From positions 1-32,675 of the forward strand of contig JAQRMW010000226.1 in the NCBI GenBank assembly GCA_028599075.1: DNA of 32,675 bases. Direction: 5' to 3'. Positions 23,324-32,511 of the stretch are shown in pieces. The notes under the pieces are model-generated. The model made no database searches, had not been told where the DNA came from, and worked only from the letters and a program-made list of their open reading frames with translations. A program made the translations under genes and the position numbers. This DNA is from Urechidicola sp. (GTDB lineage Bacteria; Bacteroidota; Bacteroidia; Flavobacteriales; Flavobacteriaceae). Position 1 is the stretch's first letter, and each line of letters starts with the position of its first letter.

Positions 23324-24076
23324 TTATATCTCCTTCATATAATCGGCAATCAACCAACCTATTTTACCATCGGCTAGTTTTATTTTTTTCCAATCATCGA
23401 TTTCATCTAAGATTTCAACTTTGGTACCTTCATGTAGTTTAAAGACAGTGCCAGAATTCAGCGTAGGTGCATTTTTAATTTCTGTAGTTTGTTTAAAAAT
23501 AATTGCTTCAGTTCTGTTTACCTGATAATCATAAGCTTTAAAAGCAAAAGCCAAAGAAACTACAAATAAAAATCCTCCTAAAATACTCACATTAAAATAC
23601 AGTAATTTTTTTCTCGACGAATATGAAAAGTGGTATAGCAAAAAGATGATAGCCCCTGAAAAGGAAAATGCAACTGCCATTTTAGCCCATGTTTCATATT
23701 GCAACTTGTAAATAATGGCTTCAGAAAAATCTTGAAAAATTGTTTTTGGTAATTCCTCAATAGCATCAATGGTCATTCTGTTGGCAAATTCTAAATTTGT
23801 TTTGGTATCAGCATTTGAGGGGTTTAATTTCAACGATTTCTCAAAATAATAAATTGCCGGAGCTACTTTATTGAGTTTGTAATAGGCATTTCCTAAATTA
23901 AAAAACAACTCATCAGACTGCAATTGTAACTCCTCAATCAATTCATATTGCTCTATGGCAGCCTCATATTTTTCTTGTTGATATAATTCATTGGCATTGC
24001 TAAATAGCGCTGCTGCAGTTTGGCTAAAACCAATCGAAGTAAACAATATAAATGCTATAAGAACAATCTTTTTCAT
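23324..24076 (-). CDS. batE: BatE, TPR and SH3 domain membrane protein
   Basis: A 250-residue protein with a signal peptide ending in SIGFSQ. TPR repeats cover about residues 28-100 (LYQQEKYEAAIEQYE, LFFNLGNAYYKLNKVAPAIYYFEKSLKLNP in part). Two membrane spans lie at about 133-153 and 163-185, and a C-terminal SH3-like domain at 195-250 ends KIGWLIADYMKEI. This is the BatE layout, last in the Bacteroides-aerotolerance (bat) operon. Bat proteins form a membrane/periplasmic complex linked to oxygen and envelope stress tolerance; the mechanism is not established. It directly abuts batD. Confidence 0.88.
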   Translation of the reverse strand: MKKIVLIAFILFTSIGFSQTAAALFSNANELYQQEKYEAAIEQYELIEELQLQSDELFFNLGNAYYKLNKVAPAIYYFEKSLKLNPSNADTKTNLEFANRMTIDAIEELPKTIFQDFSEAIIYKLQYETWAKMAVAFSFSGAIIFLLYHFSYSSRKKLLYFNVSILGGFLFVVSLAFAFKAYDYQVNRTEAIIFKQTTEIKNAPTLNSGTVFKLHEGTKVEILDEIDDWKKIKLADGKIGWLIADYMKEI

Positions 24077-25855
24077 CTACAGTTGTTTATCAATTTTAGT
24101 AATTACATGTTTTGCCTTATCAAATTCTTGCTGCATCATTACATTGGTTGTAGGTGTATATCTTGCAAAATCACAATCATTTAATACCTCAATAAATTCT
24201 TTTATTGTTGCCTCATCAATAGTTCTATTTTGCAGTAATTCAGTTATTTTTTCTTTACTAATTTCTGAGGTTTCAATATTTAATTTTGCTTTTAAGAAGT
24301 TGTGCAGTGCTTTTTCTAAAGCAATGTAAAAGGCCTCTTTCTTACCCAATCTCTTTTTGGCTTGTGATAAATATTTACGCGCCAATCTATCAGCTTTACG
24401 CAATCGTTTTCCAACTAAATCTCCATCTCTTTTTGCTTTTTTCTTCCCAACAAAAATTCCAATAGGGATTGCTATAAAAGGCAAAAACAATAAGGTGTAA
24501 AACATATTAGATTTAAAAAAATCAACTGTAATATTTGGCTCAAATTCAGTTCTAGTTTGGATATACCTAAAGTTATTAGCTGATATTTTTACTTGCTGTT
24601 TTAGAGTAGTATCTGTTTCAGCTACACTAGTTTCAGTAGGCAACGCTTTACCTTCGGCAACGTTGATAATAATTGGGTCTGATACAATGGTATGATACTG
24701 CTCATCTTCTAAACTAAAATAAGAAAAGGATGTTGACGGAACTTTATACTTGCCCTTAAACTCAGGTACTACTGTATAGCTATCCATAATTTTTCCTGAC
24801 AAACCTTTTAATGTTGTCTTAACATTTTCAGTATGCTCTGGTGTGTAAACTTCGAGTTCACTCGGAGTTTCAATCATAGGTAGTTCAAACAATTTCAAGT
24901 TTCCTTTACCAGAAACTTGTACCGTTAATTGAGTGGTTTCGTTAGATTTCAACACTTCTTTAGAAGTTGAAACATAGTAATTAAACTCACCTACAGCTCC
25001 TGTAAAGTTTAAAGGTTTTCCTTCTAATGGTAATTGCTTAACTTTAATACTTCTACTTTTTGATGTAGTTGCATGATTTACTCTACGCGTAATTGCATTC
25101 CCAAAAAAGTCGCCTCTACCCGTTGGGACATTCACCGTGATATCCATATTAATTGGGTCGATGATTAACTTTCCAGATTTTTGAGGAATCAACAATGCTT
25201 TCTTTAAAATCAAATATCGGTATTCTTCACCTTTATAATTAGCTCCTTTAACATCTTCTCTTTTTTGCTCAATATCTTGATTCCAAAAACCGTTGTATTG
25301 CGGAATTTCCTTTACGCGCCAATCTCCACTTAAACCAACTTGGTTGCTGAAATACAATTTATATACAACATAAATTCCTTCACCAACATAAGGGTTGGTG
25401 TTAGAAATTTCGGTTACCAAATGCACATTTTCACTAGCAATATAGCGAGGGTCATTTGGGTCTTTTGGCACTTCTGATTCGCGTAAAACAGTTACTCTAA
25501 CCTCATTCGATTTTATTGTTTCCCCTTTATATTCTATTGTGGCTGAAGGAATCGTAAAGACCCCTACTTGTTTTGGTTTTAGGATGTAAATATATCCTTG
25601 AGAATAGGTAACCTTACCATTAACCCACGACTGACTAATGGATGAACTTGGTCCTGCAATCACATCAAAGCCTTCTAATTCTGGAAGTTGAAAATCATCA
25701 GCTCCTTGTTTATTTACTCTAAACTCTATTTTTAACCTTTGATGAATCCCCAATTTACTTTTGCTCACCGTAGCTACCAACTCAATGTTTTGGGCTGATG
25801 TTACTGCTGAAATTAGCAGAGTTAAAATTAATATGTATGTTCTTTTAAATGACAT
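24077..25855 (-). CDS. batD: BatD, aerotolerance protein
   Basis: A 592-residue protein with a signal peptide (VTSAQ, about residue 22). A long periplasmic part made of beta-sandwich repeats follows, with the BatD family start VSKSKLGIHQRLKIEFRVN and VIAGPSSSISQSWVNGKVTY (in part). One membrane span lies near 445-465 (MFYTLLFLPFIAIPIGIFVG), with a cytosolic C-terminal helical region. The order batA-batB-batC-batD-batE is canonical. It starts 15 bases after batC stops and its own stop abuts batE. Confidence 0.9.
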   Translation of the reverse strand: MSFKRTYILILTLLISAVTSAQNIELVATVSKSKLGIHQRLKIEFRVNKQGADDFQLPELEGFDVIAGPSSSISQSWVNGKVTYSQGYIYILKPKQVGVFTIPSATIEYKGETIKSNEVRVTVLRESEVPKDPNDPRYIASENVHLVTEISNTNPYVGEGIYVVYKLYFSNQVGLSGDWRVKEIPQYNGFWNQDIEQKREDVKGANYKGEEYRYLILKKALLIPQKSGKLIIDPINMDITVNVPTGRGDFFGNAITRRVNHATTSKSRSIKVKQLPLEGKPLNFTGAVGEFNYYVSTSKEVLKSNETTQLTVQVSGKGNLKLFELPMIETPSELEVYTPEHTENVKTTLKGLSGKIMDSYTVVPEFKGKYKVPSTSFSYFSLEDEQYHTIVSDPIIINVAEGKALPTETSVAETDTTLKQQVKISANNFRYIQTRTEFEPNITVDFFKSNMFYTLLFLPFIAIPIGIFVGKKKAKRDGDLVGKRLRKADRLARKYLSQAKKRLGKKEAFYIALEKALHNFLKAKLNIETSEISKEKITELLQNRTIDEATIKEFIEVLNDCDFARYTPTTNVMMQQEFDKAKHVITKIDKQL

Positions 25856-25870
25856 ATTTGGTTTACAAGT

Positions 25871-26683
25871 TTACCAATCTTTTTCTTGTTTTACTTTCTT
25901 GCCTTTTTCTTTTTTAGCATTCATTTTTTCTTGAGTTTTTTTCTCTTCATTAGCCATCGCATCTAACAATTGTTGCATTTGCTGAGGAGATAATTGCCCA
26001 GGTTGTGGCTGTTTTTGTTGCTCCTTTTTATCGTCTTTTGGGTTTTTTTTGTCTTTGTTTTGATTATCCTTATTCTCATCATCCTTTTCGTCATCACCAT
26101 CCTTTTTGTCTTTATTTTGCTTGTCTTTCTCTTTTTGCTGATCGTCTTTATTATCCTGATCCTTGTCTTTATCTTGGTCTTTATCCTTGTTTTGTTGATC
26201 TTCTAACATCATCTGAGCCAATGCTAAATTGTAACGGGTTTCTTCGTCTTTAGGATTTACTCTCAATGAATTTTTATAGGCATCAACCGATTTTTGATAC
26301 TCTTTCTCTTTGTAATAATTATTGCCAATATTGTGCATTAACTTAGAACGCATCACTTTATCTTTAGTTTCTTTAGCAAGCAATTCATATTGTACAATAG
26401 CTTCCTTATTTCTATTCTGTTCAGAAAGTGCGTTTCCTAAATTGTACTTTGCAGTTTCATAGGCAGGGTTATTTTCAATGGCTTTTTCAAAGGCAACTCC
26501 AGCATCAACATAATTTTTTTGGCCGTATAGTAGATTCCCTTCACGTACATATTTACGAGCCAATTTAGCATTGGCCTCTTTTGGAACAACCACTTTTGGT
26601 GCCTCAGCTTTAGGTGCTTCCTTTTGTTCTTGAGCAAAAAGACCTAATGGTAAAATAAATAATATGATAATTAATTGTTTCAT
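25871..26683 (-). CDS. batC: BatC, TPR protein with charged low-complexity tail
   Basis: A 270-residue protein with a signal peptide ending in GLFAQ. TPR repeats lie at about 38-165 (LARKYVREGNLLYGQKNYVD, YNLGNALSEQNRNKEAIVQY, NIGNNYYKEKEYQKSVDAY). A strongly charged tail from about 165 to 230 consists almost only of Lys, Asp, Gln, Glu and Asn. A short conserved end carries GQLSPQQMQQLLDAMANEE. It matches BatC. The start overlaps the batB stop (ATGA). The tail may mediate protein contacts; its strand bias creates long open shadow frames on the plus strand that are not genes. Confidence 0.88.
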   Translation of the reverse strand: MKQLIIILFILPLGLFAQEQKEAPKAEAPKVVVPKEANAKLARKYVREGNLLYGQKNYVDAGVAFEKAIENNPAYETAKYNLGNALSEQNRNKEAIVQYELLAKETKDKVMRSKLMHNIGNNYYKEKEYQKSVDAYKNSLRVNPKDEETRYNLALAQMMLEDQQNKDKDQDKDKDQDNKDDQQKEKDKQNKDKKDGDDEKDDENKDNQNKDKKNPKDDKKEQQKQPQPGQLSPQQMQQLLDAMANEEKKTQEKMNAKKEKGKKVKQEKDW

Positions 26684-27717
26684 TCTTTGTTAAACAGATT
26701 TAATTTCTGAATCCATTTTGTTTTCTTTTCTAGCATAAAAGCATCTAACACAATAAACAATAATGCAAAACCAACAAACCACTGAAACTGATCTTTATAG
26801 TCTGAGAATTGTTTGGTTTCAAATTCTGTTTTTTCTGCTTTTGTAAGAATTTCTTCTACATAATCTACCGTTTTTTGAGTGCGATTTCCTAATACATATT
26901 TTCCATTTCCTTTATCTGCAATCTCATTCAAAGTTTCTTCACTCATCTTAGTTAAGACGACTTCACCCTTGCTATCTTTTTTATACCCTTCAATTACTCC
27001 ATTTGACTTAAGTGGAATGGGAGCTCCCTTTTGAGGATTTCCAACTCCGATGGTATAGGTCTTTATTCCATTTTTAGAAGTCAATTCAATAGCACTAGAA
27101 GCATCCTCTTGGTGGTCTTCTCCATCAGAAATAATAAACAAAAATCGATTGGTTTGTTCATCATTATCATAATAAGTATTCGCTAAAACAATGGCTTCAT
27201 TAATCGCTGTCCCTTGGCTAGAAACCATATCTGGATTGGCGCTTTGCAAAAACATTTTTGCTGCCCCGTGATCTGTAGTTATTGGTAAAAGTGGATATGA
27301 ATTACCTGCATAAATGATAATTCCGATGCGATCACTTCCTAATTTATCAATAATTTTAGAAATAATTTGTTTTGCTTTTTCTAATCTGTTTGGAGCAATA
27401 TCCTCTGCTAACATGCTCTTAGAAACATCCAATGCAAAGACAATATCTACCCCTTGTCTTTTTACCGTTTCTAACTTAGTTCCCATTTTAGGGTTGGTTA
27501 ACGAAACAATCAAAAAAGTGAATCCTACCAAAAATAAAATCATTTTTAAATATGATTTAAACAATGACTTTTCTGGAGTAAGCCTTTTTAATAACAACTC
27601 ATCAGTAAACTTTTTTTGAGTTCTTTTTTTCCAAAAAGACACCAATAAAAACACTGCAAACAAAATTGGTATTGCAATGAGATAAATAAAATATGTTGGT
27701 TCTTCTATTTGATACAT
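26680..27717 (-). CDS. batB: BatB, von Willebrand factor A membrane protein
   Basis: A 345-residue protein with N-terminal membrane spans (about 10-28 and 57-73), a vWA domain (about 88-290) and a C-terminal span near 310-330. The metal-ion-dependent adhesion site is intact: Asp97, Ser99 and Ser101 in ALDVSKSM, with ISDGEDHQED later. It pairs with BatA in the bat complex. It starts one base after batA ends and overlaps batC by four bases. Confidence 0.92.
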   Translation of the reverse strand: MYQIEEPTYFIYLIAIPILFAVFLLVSFWKKRTQKKFTDELLLKRLTPEKSLFKSYLKMILFLVGFTFLIVSLTNPKMGTKLETVKRQGVDIVFALDVSKSMLAEDIAPNRLEKAKQIISKIIDKLGSDRIGIIIYAGNSYPLLPITTDHGAAKMFLQSANPDMVSSQGTAINEAIVLANTYYDNDEQTNRFLFIISDGEDHQEDASSAIELTSKNGIKTYTIGVGNPQKGAPIPLKSNGVIEGYKKDSKGEVVLTKMSEETLNEIADKGNGKYVLGNRTQKTVDYVEEILTKAEKTEFETKQFSDYKDQFQWFVGFALLFIVLDAFMLEKKTKWIQKLNLFNKE

Positions 27718-27718
27718 T

Positions 27719-28720
27719 TTAAATAAAGCTTCTAAAAATTGTAAACTTCAAGGTCATTTCTAATAGTAAAAACAAGCCTGCTAAAATAACTAGGGAACGA
27801 TATTTTTCATCGTAATTATAATATTTATATTCTTCTATTTCAGTTTTTTCTAATTTGTTTATTTCATTATAAATAGCTCGTAACTTGGTATTGTCTGTCG
27901 CCCTAAAATATTTACCCCCCGTTTCATTGGCAATATATTTTAATAGTTCTTCATCAATTTCTACAGGAACTTTTTCGTAATGCAATTTTCCGTTGAGCAT
28001 AGAAACTGGCGAAAGCGCTGTGCCTTTAGTTCCAATTCCAATTGTATATGTTTTAATTTCTAATTCTTTTGCTAATTCAGTTGCCGTTTTTGGATCTACA
28101 AAACCAGAATTATTAACTCCATCTGTCAACAAAATAATCACTTTGCTTTTTGCCTTAGAATCTTTGAGTCTGTTAACTGCAGAGCCTAATCCCATTCCAA
28201 TAGCTGTACCACCATCTAACTGTCCCCATTGAATTTTATCAATTGTATTCTTTACAATTCTCTTGTCACTTGTAATCGGAGTTTGAGTAAAACTTTCACC
28301 TGCATAGACTACAATTCCGATACGATCATTAGGTCGTTTATTAACAAAATCAATAGCTACTTTTTTCAATGCCTCTAACCTACTTGGCTTTAAATCTTCT
28401 GCCAACATACTTGCCGACACATCTATAGCCATCACAATATCAATACCCTTATTCGTATTTACTTTAGTGCTTACTGATGTAATTCTAGGTCTTGCCAAAG
28501 CAATAACTAAAGCAGATACTGCTAATAATCTCAATACATACAACAGTGGTTTCAATTTAGATAATAAAGATGGTTGGCCAAAAGATGCCGTACTTGCCAG
28601 AGTTAATGAAGCAGAATTTTTATTACGCATTAAGAAATACCATAATGCCATTAAAGGCACTAGTATTAAAAGCCACAAAAATTGTGGATGTGTATATTCT
28701 ATGTTATTCCACAGGTTCAT
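27719..28720 (-). CDS. batA: BatA, von Willebrand factor A membrane protein
   Basis: A 333-residue protein with N-terminal spans near 13-30 and 58-76 (BatA N-terminal domain, HPQFLWLLILVPLMALWYFL). Its vWA domain has MIDAS Asp100, Ser102 and Ser104 in AIDVSASM, ILLTDGVNNSG and the TAIGMGL loop. A C-terminal span lies near 310-328. It is the first of two adjacent vWA paralogues in the operon. It overlaps the upstream BatD-like gene by 17 bases. Confidence 0.92.
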   Translation of the reverse strand: MNLWNNIEYTHPQFLWLLILVPLMALWYFLMRNKNSASLTLASTASFGQPSLLSKLKPLLYVLRLLAVSALVIALARPRITSVSTKVNTNKGIDIVMAIDVSASMLAEDLKPSRLEALKKVAIDFVNKRPNDRIGIVVYAGESFTQTPITSDKRIVKNTIDKIQWGQLDGGTAIGMGLGSAVNRLKDSKAKSKVIILLTDGVNNSGFVDPKTATELAKELEIKTYTIGIGTKGTALSPVSMLNGKLHYEKVPVEIDEELLKYIANETGGKYFRATDNTKLRAIYNEINKLEKTEIEEYKYYNYDEKYRSLVILAGLFLLLEMTLKFTIFRSFI

Positions 28721-29621
28721 CTTCTTTTGTTACTGGTTTGGGTTTTAAATTGTTGATGATATTCTCTGTATCATTTCTATGACCCTCTATCTCAATTGCC
28801 ACAGGTTTCGATTTTGCAAACTTCACTAAATCTGCTTCTTTCAATAAATTTTGTAAATTTTTGATGGTCTCTTTTGGTAAATCTAAAGTGCTAATTTTAT
28901 TGAAATCAGTAATGGTTTCAATTAACTCATCAGTGGTAGATTCTAATGCAGGAATATGTAATTCTCGCTCAATATAAGTTCTAACAATTCCGGTAAGCTC
29001 GCTGTAATACAATTTTACTTTATCATTTTGGTACAGCTGTTTAGCATCTAATTGATTTAATCGTTGCATTGCTAATTCGTACGGCGGAATACGTTCTTCA
29101 ATAGGAATGTGTTCTTTTTTCTTACGAAATACAAAGTATAATACAATGGCGGTAATCAATGCAAGAATTCCTAAGGCAATCCACACATAATTCTTATAAT
29201 CATCAAAAATGATAGGTTGCTTTTTAACAGCTTTTATAGGAAAAAGTTTTTGTTTTAAGGTGTCAACTTTTACGGTGGCAACATTTATCAATAAAGAATC
29301 GATACTATATTTTTTATTGTTGATAAAGACCTGTTGTTTCGGAATTACATAACTACCACTATCAAAACTCGTCAATAAATATTTTTTGATATACTTGGTT
29401 TCGGTAGTATCAATTTTTAATTCCTCAACAACCTCAACCTTTTTTAAACTGTCTAATTTCAATTTTGGAAACTGAACATTCTCAGCTTTATCTACAGTAA
29501 TTTGATATAGGATTTGTTCTCCTATTCTGATGTTGGTCGTGTCAACCTGCATCTGAACGGGGGTTTGTGCGAAAGTAAATCCGCAGATAAAAAGGGTTAT
29601 ATATAAACTAAATTTCTTCAA
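28704..29621 (-). CDS. BatD-like membrane protein of the bat operon
   Basis: A 305-residue protein with a signal peptide ending in TFAQ (about residue 19). A BatD-like periplasmic segment follows (VDTTNIRIGEQILYQITVD, FPKLKLDSLKKVEVVEE). One membrane span lies near 147-166 (WIALGILALITAIVLYFVF), with a cytosolic helical domain (PPYELAMQRLNQLDAKQLY, TGIVRTYIERELHIPALEST). Proteins of this kind (DUF4381-like) sit between the DUF58 gene and batA in many Bacteroidetes. It overlaps batA by 17 bases and follows the DUF58 gene by two bases. The exact domain name is from memory. Confidence 0.8.
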   Translation of the reverse strand: MKKFSLYITLFICGFTFAQTPVQMQVDTTNIRIGEQILYQITVDKAENVQFPKLKLDSLKKVEVVEELKIDTTETKYIKKYLLTSFDSGSYVIPKQQVFINNKKYSIDSLLINVATVKVDTLKQKLFPIKAVKKQPIIFDDYKNYVWIALGILALITAIVLYFVFRKKKEHIPIEERIPPYELAMQRLNQLDAKQLYQNDKVKLYYSELTGIVRTYIERELHIPALESTTDELIETITDFNKISTLDLPKETIKNLQNLLKEADLVKFAKSKPVAIEIEGHRNDTENIINNLKPKPVTKEDEPVE

Positions 29622-29623
29622 AA

Positions 29624-30496
29624 CTATCTTGCTCCTTTTCTTTTAAAATATCCCAATAATTGTTTTACATAACTATGGTCAACACGAGTACTAATGGTTC
29701 CTGCACCTGATCTGCTAAATGATTTTTCGTAATAATCTACACTCTTTAAATAATTAGCGGCGTAGTTATTCCTTACTTTTTTAGACATTGTATTTACCAA
29801 AACCGTTTTTCCTGATTCAGCATCTCTTATTGGTAACATACCAAGATTAGGAATTGTTTCGTCGTGTTTATCAAAAACTCGAACCCCAGTAACATCATGT
29901 TTATTACCAACAATTTTTAGGGTTTGATCATAATCATCATCCATAAAATCAGACAACACAAAAACAATGGCTCTTTTCTTCATCACGTTTGATAAATACT
30001 TTAGCGCATTGCCGATATCAGTTTTATTACTTTGTCCCTTAAACTCAATCAATTCACGAATAATTCGTAAAACGTGACTCTTCCCTTTTTTTGGCGGAAT
30101 GAACAATTCTATCTCATCAGAAAACAACAAGAGTCCTACTTTATCATTATTCTGCGTTGCCGAAAATGCTAAAGTTGCCCCGATCTCTGTAATAGTATCT
30201 CGTTTAAATTGTTGAGTGGTTCCAAACATTTCAGATCCAGAAATATCTACCAACAACATCATGGTCAATTCGCGTTCTTCTTCAAAAACTTTGATATAGG
30301 GTTCGTTGTATCTCGCAGTCACATTCCAATCAATTGCCCTAACATCATCGCCATATTGGTACTGACGCACCTCAGAAAAAGTCATACCGCGCCCCTTGAA
30401 CGAACTGTGATATTCACCAGAAAATATATGATTAGACAACCTGCGTGTCTTAATCTCTATTTTACGAACTTTTTTGAGTATTTCTTTGGTATCCAT
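29624..30496 (-). CDS. DUF58 domain protein (vWA-like) of the bat operon
   Basis: A 290-residue, probably cytosolic protein without a signal peptide. The DUF58 signature is GEYHSSFKGRGMTFSEVRQY followed by YGDDVRAIDWNVTAR. A vWA-like fold follows with the MIDAS-type motif LLVDISGSEMFG and VFVLSDFMDDDYD. It is the usual companion of MoxR ATPases; together they are thought to act as a chaperone or assembly pair for the Bat membrane proteins. It follows moxR after an 86-base gap that contains a palindrome. Confidence 0.9.
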   Translation of the reverse strand: MDTKEILKKVRKIEIKTRRLSNHIFSGEYHSSFKGRGMTFSEVRQYQYGDDVRAIDWNVTARYNEPYIKVFEEERELTMMLLVDISGSEMFGTTQQFKRDTITEIGATLAFSATQNNDKVGLLLFSDEIELFIPPKKGKSHVLRIIRELIEFKGQSNKTDIGNALKYLSNVMKKRAIVFVLSDFMDDDYDQTLKIVGNKHDVTGVRVFDKHDETIPNLGMLPIRDAESGKTVLVNTMSKKVRNNYAANYLKSVDYYEKSFSRSGAGTISTRVDHSYVKQLLGYFKRKGAR

Positions 30497-30502
30497 TAAT
30501 TC

Positions 30503-30578
30503 TGTTTAATTGTTTATTTGTTAAACTGGTGAATCGATTTAAAGTTTTTAAACAAATCAACAGTTAAACGATTAAACA
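30503..30578. repeat. Palindromic AT-rich element between moxR and the DUF58 gene
   Basis: TGTTTAATTGTTTA (30503-30516) pairs with TAAACGATTAAACA (30565-30578), 14 bp with one G-U. Inside, ATTTGTT (30516-30522) pairs with AACAAAT (30551-30557), and AATCGATT (30532-30539) is a small palindrome. The element fills the only sizeable gap in the operon. It could attenuate or process the mRNA, or be a dispersed repeat. Confidence 0.55.
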
Positions 30579-30582
30579 TTTT

Positions 30583-31590
30583 CTAAGGTACTTCTACTTC
30601 GTTTACAATCTTGTTGATAATGTCTTCTGAAGTAACATTTTCAGCTTCGGCTTCATAAGTAATTCCTATACGATGGCGTAGTACGTCATGTACAACTGCA
30701 CGAACATCTTCAGGAATCACATATCCTCTACGCTTGATAAATGCATAACATTTTGCTGCCATAGCTAAGTTGATACTTCCCCTTGGAGAAGCTCCGAAAC
30801 TGATTAAATTTTGTAAATCTGGTAAGTTGTATTTTTGTGGATAACGTGTTGCAAAAATAATATCTAAAATATATTTTTCGATTTTTTCATCCATGTAAAC
30901 CTCTTTAACAGCTTCACGTGCTTTTATAATTTGATCAACAGAAACAACAGGATTTACTTTCCCAAAACTCCCCATCAAATTTTGACGCATTATCATTTGT
31001 TCATCACTTAATTTTGGGTAATCAATGACAACTTTTAACATAAAACGATCTACTTGTGCTTCTGGTAACGGATAAGTTCCTTCTTGCTCAACAGGGTTTT
31101 GAGTTGCCATAACTAAGAAAGGCTCATCTAGCTTAAAGGTCGTGTCTCCAATTGTAATTTGGCGCTCTTGCATTGCTTCTAACAAAGCAGACTGTACTTT
31201 TGCAGGCGCACGATTAATCTCATCTGCTAAAACAAAGTTGGCGAAAATCGGTCCTTTTTTAATAACAAAATCACTCTCTTTAATATTGTATATCATCGTA
31301 CCAACAATATCTGCTGGTAATAAATCTGGTGTAAATTGTACTCTACTAAAACTACCTGTTACTGCTTGCGAAAGTGTGTTAATTGCTAAGGTTTTTGCCA
31401 GCCCTGGCACACCTTCTAGTAATATATGTCCGTTTCCTAACAAGCCTATTAATAAACGCTCTAGCATTTGTTTTTGCCCTACAATTACCTTGTTCATTTC
31501 TAGCATCAACAAATCTATAAAAGCGCTTTCTTTTTCGATTTTTTCGTTGATTGCTCTTATGTCAACCGATGCATTATTTTCTTCTATCAT
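30583..31590 (-). CDS. moxR: MoxR family AAA+ ATPase
   Basis: A 335-residue AAA+ ATPase. Walker A is GVPGLAKT (60-67), Walker B is FVLADEINRAP with Asp123-Glu124, the sensor 1 region is LVMATQNPVEQEGTYPLPEAQ (in part) with the MoxR-specific DRFMLKV, and a C-terminal lid domain carries GASPRGSINLA. MoxR proteins act as chaperone-like ATPases with DUF58/vWA partners. It is the first gene of the bat operon. No confident promoter was found in the 143 bases upstream. Confidence 0.93.
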   Translation of the reverse strand: MIEENNASVDIRAINEKIEKESAFIDLLMLEMNKVIVGQKQMLERLLIGLLGNGHILLEGVPGLAKTLAINTLSQAVTGSFSRVQFTPDLLPADIVGTMIYNIKESDFVIKKGPIFANFVLADEINRAPAKVQSALLEAMQERQITIGDTTFKLDEPFLVMATQNPVEQEGTYPLPEAQVDRFMLKVVIDYPKLSDEQMIMRQNLMGSFGKVNPVVSVDQIIKAREAVKEVYMDEKIEKYILDIIFATRYPQKYNLPDLQNLISFGASPRGSINLAMAAKCYAFIKRRGYVIPEDVRAVVHDVLRHRIGITYEAEAENVTSEDIINKIVNEVEVP

Positions 31591-31680
31591 TTTAAAAAAT
31601 TTAAAGCGTGAATTTACTATGCTTTTTTGTGTGTTGCAAGTAGCAAAATATATTTTTTTATCGTAGTTAAAAATTGGTTA

Positions 31681-31697
31681 AAAAAGCATCTTTGCTT
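31681..31697 (-). terminator. Short terminator after lpxH
   Basis: On the minus strand AAGCA-AAGA-TGCTT forms a five-bp stem followed by TTTT. It lies 37 bases after the lpxH stop and before moxR, so it probably separates the two transcription units, though the stem is weak. Confidence 0.45.
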
Positions 31698-31733
31698 CTC
31701 ATATAAGTTGAAAGAAATTATTGTTACTAAATC

Positions 31734-32486
31734 TTACTCTTTAAAGGTTAAAAGTGATAATTCTTTTCCATCAAAAACAGCGTATGTAAAGTGTGAAATC
31801 CAATCACCAGTATTGATGTATTTTGAAGTTTTGTTCAGTTCGATTTCCATTGGTAAGTGGCGATGACCAAACAAGAAGTAATCATAGTGTTTTGTTTCTA
31901 GTTTTCGTTTAGCGTATTGCACTAACCATTCTTTTTCTTCACCTAGAAAAACCACATCTTCATCTCCAGAAATTAATTTATTTTTTACTGATAAGTATTG
32001 CGCTAACCTCACTCCAATATCTGGATGCAACCAACGGTACAGCCATTTAGAAAAAGAATTGGTAAATACTTTTTTCATCCGTTTATAACCTTTATCTCCA
32101 GGACCTAATCCATCACCATGGGCAATAAAAAATGTCTTATTATTAAACGTAAATTCTTGTGAAGAGTAATAAACTGGTATGTTTAACTCGGTTTCAAAAT
32201 AATCGCGCATCCATAAATCATGATTGCCTACAAAGAAATAAATGGGAATGCCACTATCTCTAATTTCTGCCAATTTACCAAGAACACGAACAAATCCTTT
32301 TGGCACTACTTTTTTATATTCAAACCAAAAATCAAACAAATCACCCAATAAAAAAATAGCCTCAGCATCCTTTTTTACAAAATCTAACCAACGGACAAAT
32401 TTTTGTTCTCTAGGGAGGCTTTCTTCAGCAGTTGGTGCTCCAAAATGTTGGTCGGAAGCAAAATATATTTTTTTGTCTGAATTCAT
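31734..32486 (-). CDS. lpxH: UDP-2,3-diacylglucosamine diphosphatase
   Basis: A 250-residue calcineurin-like phosphoesterase of lipid A synthesis that cleaves UDP-2,3-diacylglucosamine to lipid X and UMP. Metal-binding motifs in order are FASDQHFG (a Gln where DxH is written as D-Q-H), LLGDLFDFWF, VGNHDLWM, IAHGDGLGPGD and FGHRHLP. The frame continues upstream to a TTG, but the ATG at 32484-32486 (MNSDKKIYFASD) is the better start. It follows the partial gene at the right edge by 25 bases and may be cotranscribed with it. A TACTTTGCA stretch just upstream (minus strand) resembles a -7 region with one base missing. Confidence 0.93.
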   Translation of the reverse strand: MNSDKKIYFASDQHFGAPTAEESLPREQKFVRWLDFVKKDAEAIFLLGDLFDFWFEYKKVVPKGFVRVLGKLAEIRDSGIPIYFFVGNHDLWMRDYFETELNIPVYYSSQEFTFNNKTFFIAHGDGLGPGDKGYKRMKKVFTNSFSKWLYRWLHPDIGVRLAQYLSVKNKLISGDEDVVFLGEEKEWLVQYAKRKLETKHYDYFLFGHRHLPMEIELNKTSKYINTGDWISHFTYAVFDGKELSLLTFKE

Positions 32487-32511
32487 TTTAACAGTATGCA
32501 AAGTACAAAGA

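Noticed and set aside
23218-23442. 74-residue plus-strand open frame before batE
   Set aside because: It runs across the batE stop and terminator-like repeat, antisense to batE, with no family-like sequence.
25994-26253. Two long plus-strand open frames of Leu/Phe/Ile-rich composition
   Set aside because: They are antisense shadows of the Lys/Asp/Gln-rich tail of batC; strand bias of that tail removes stop codons on the other strand.
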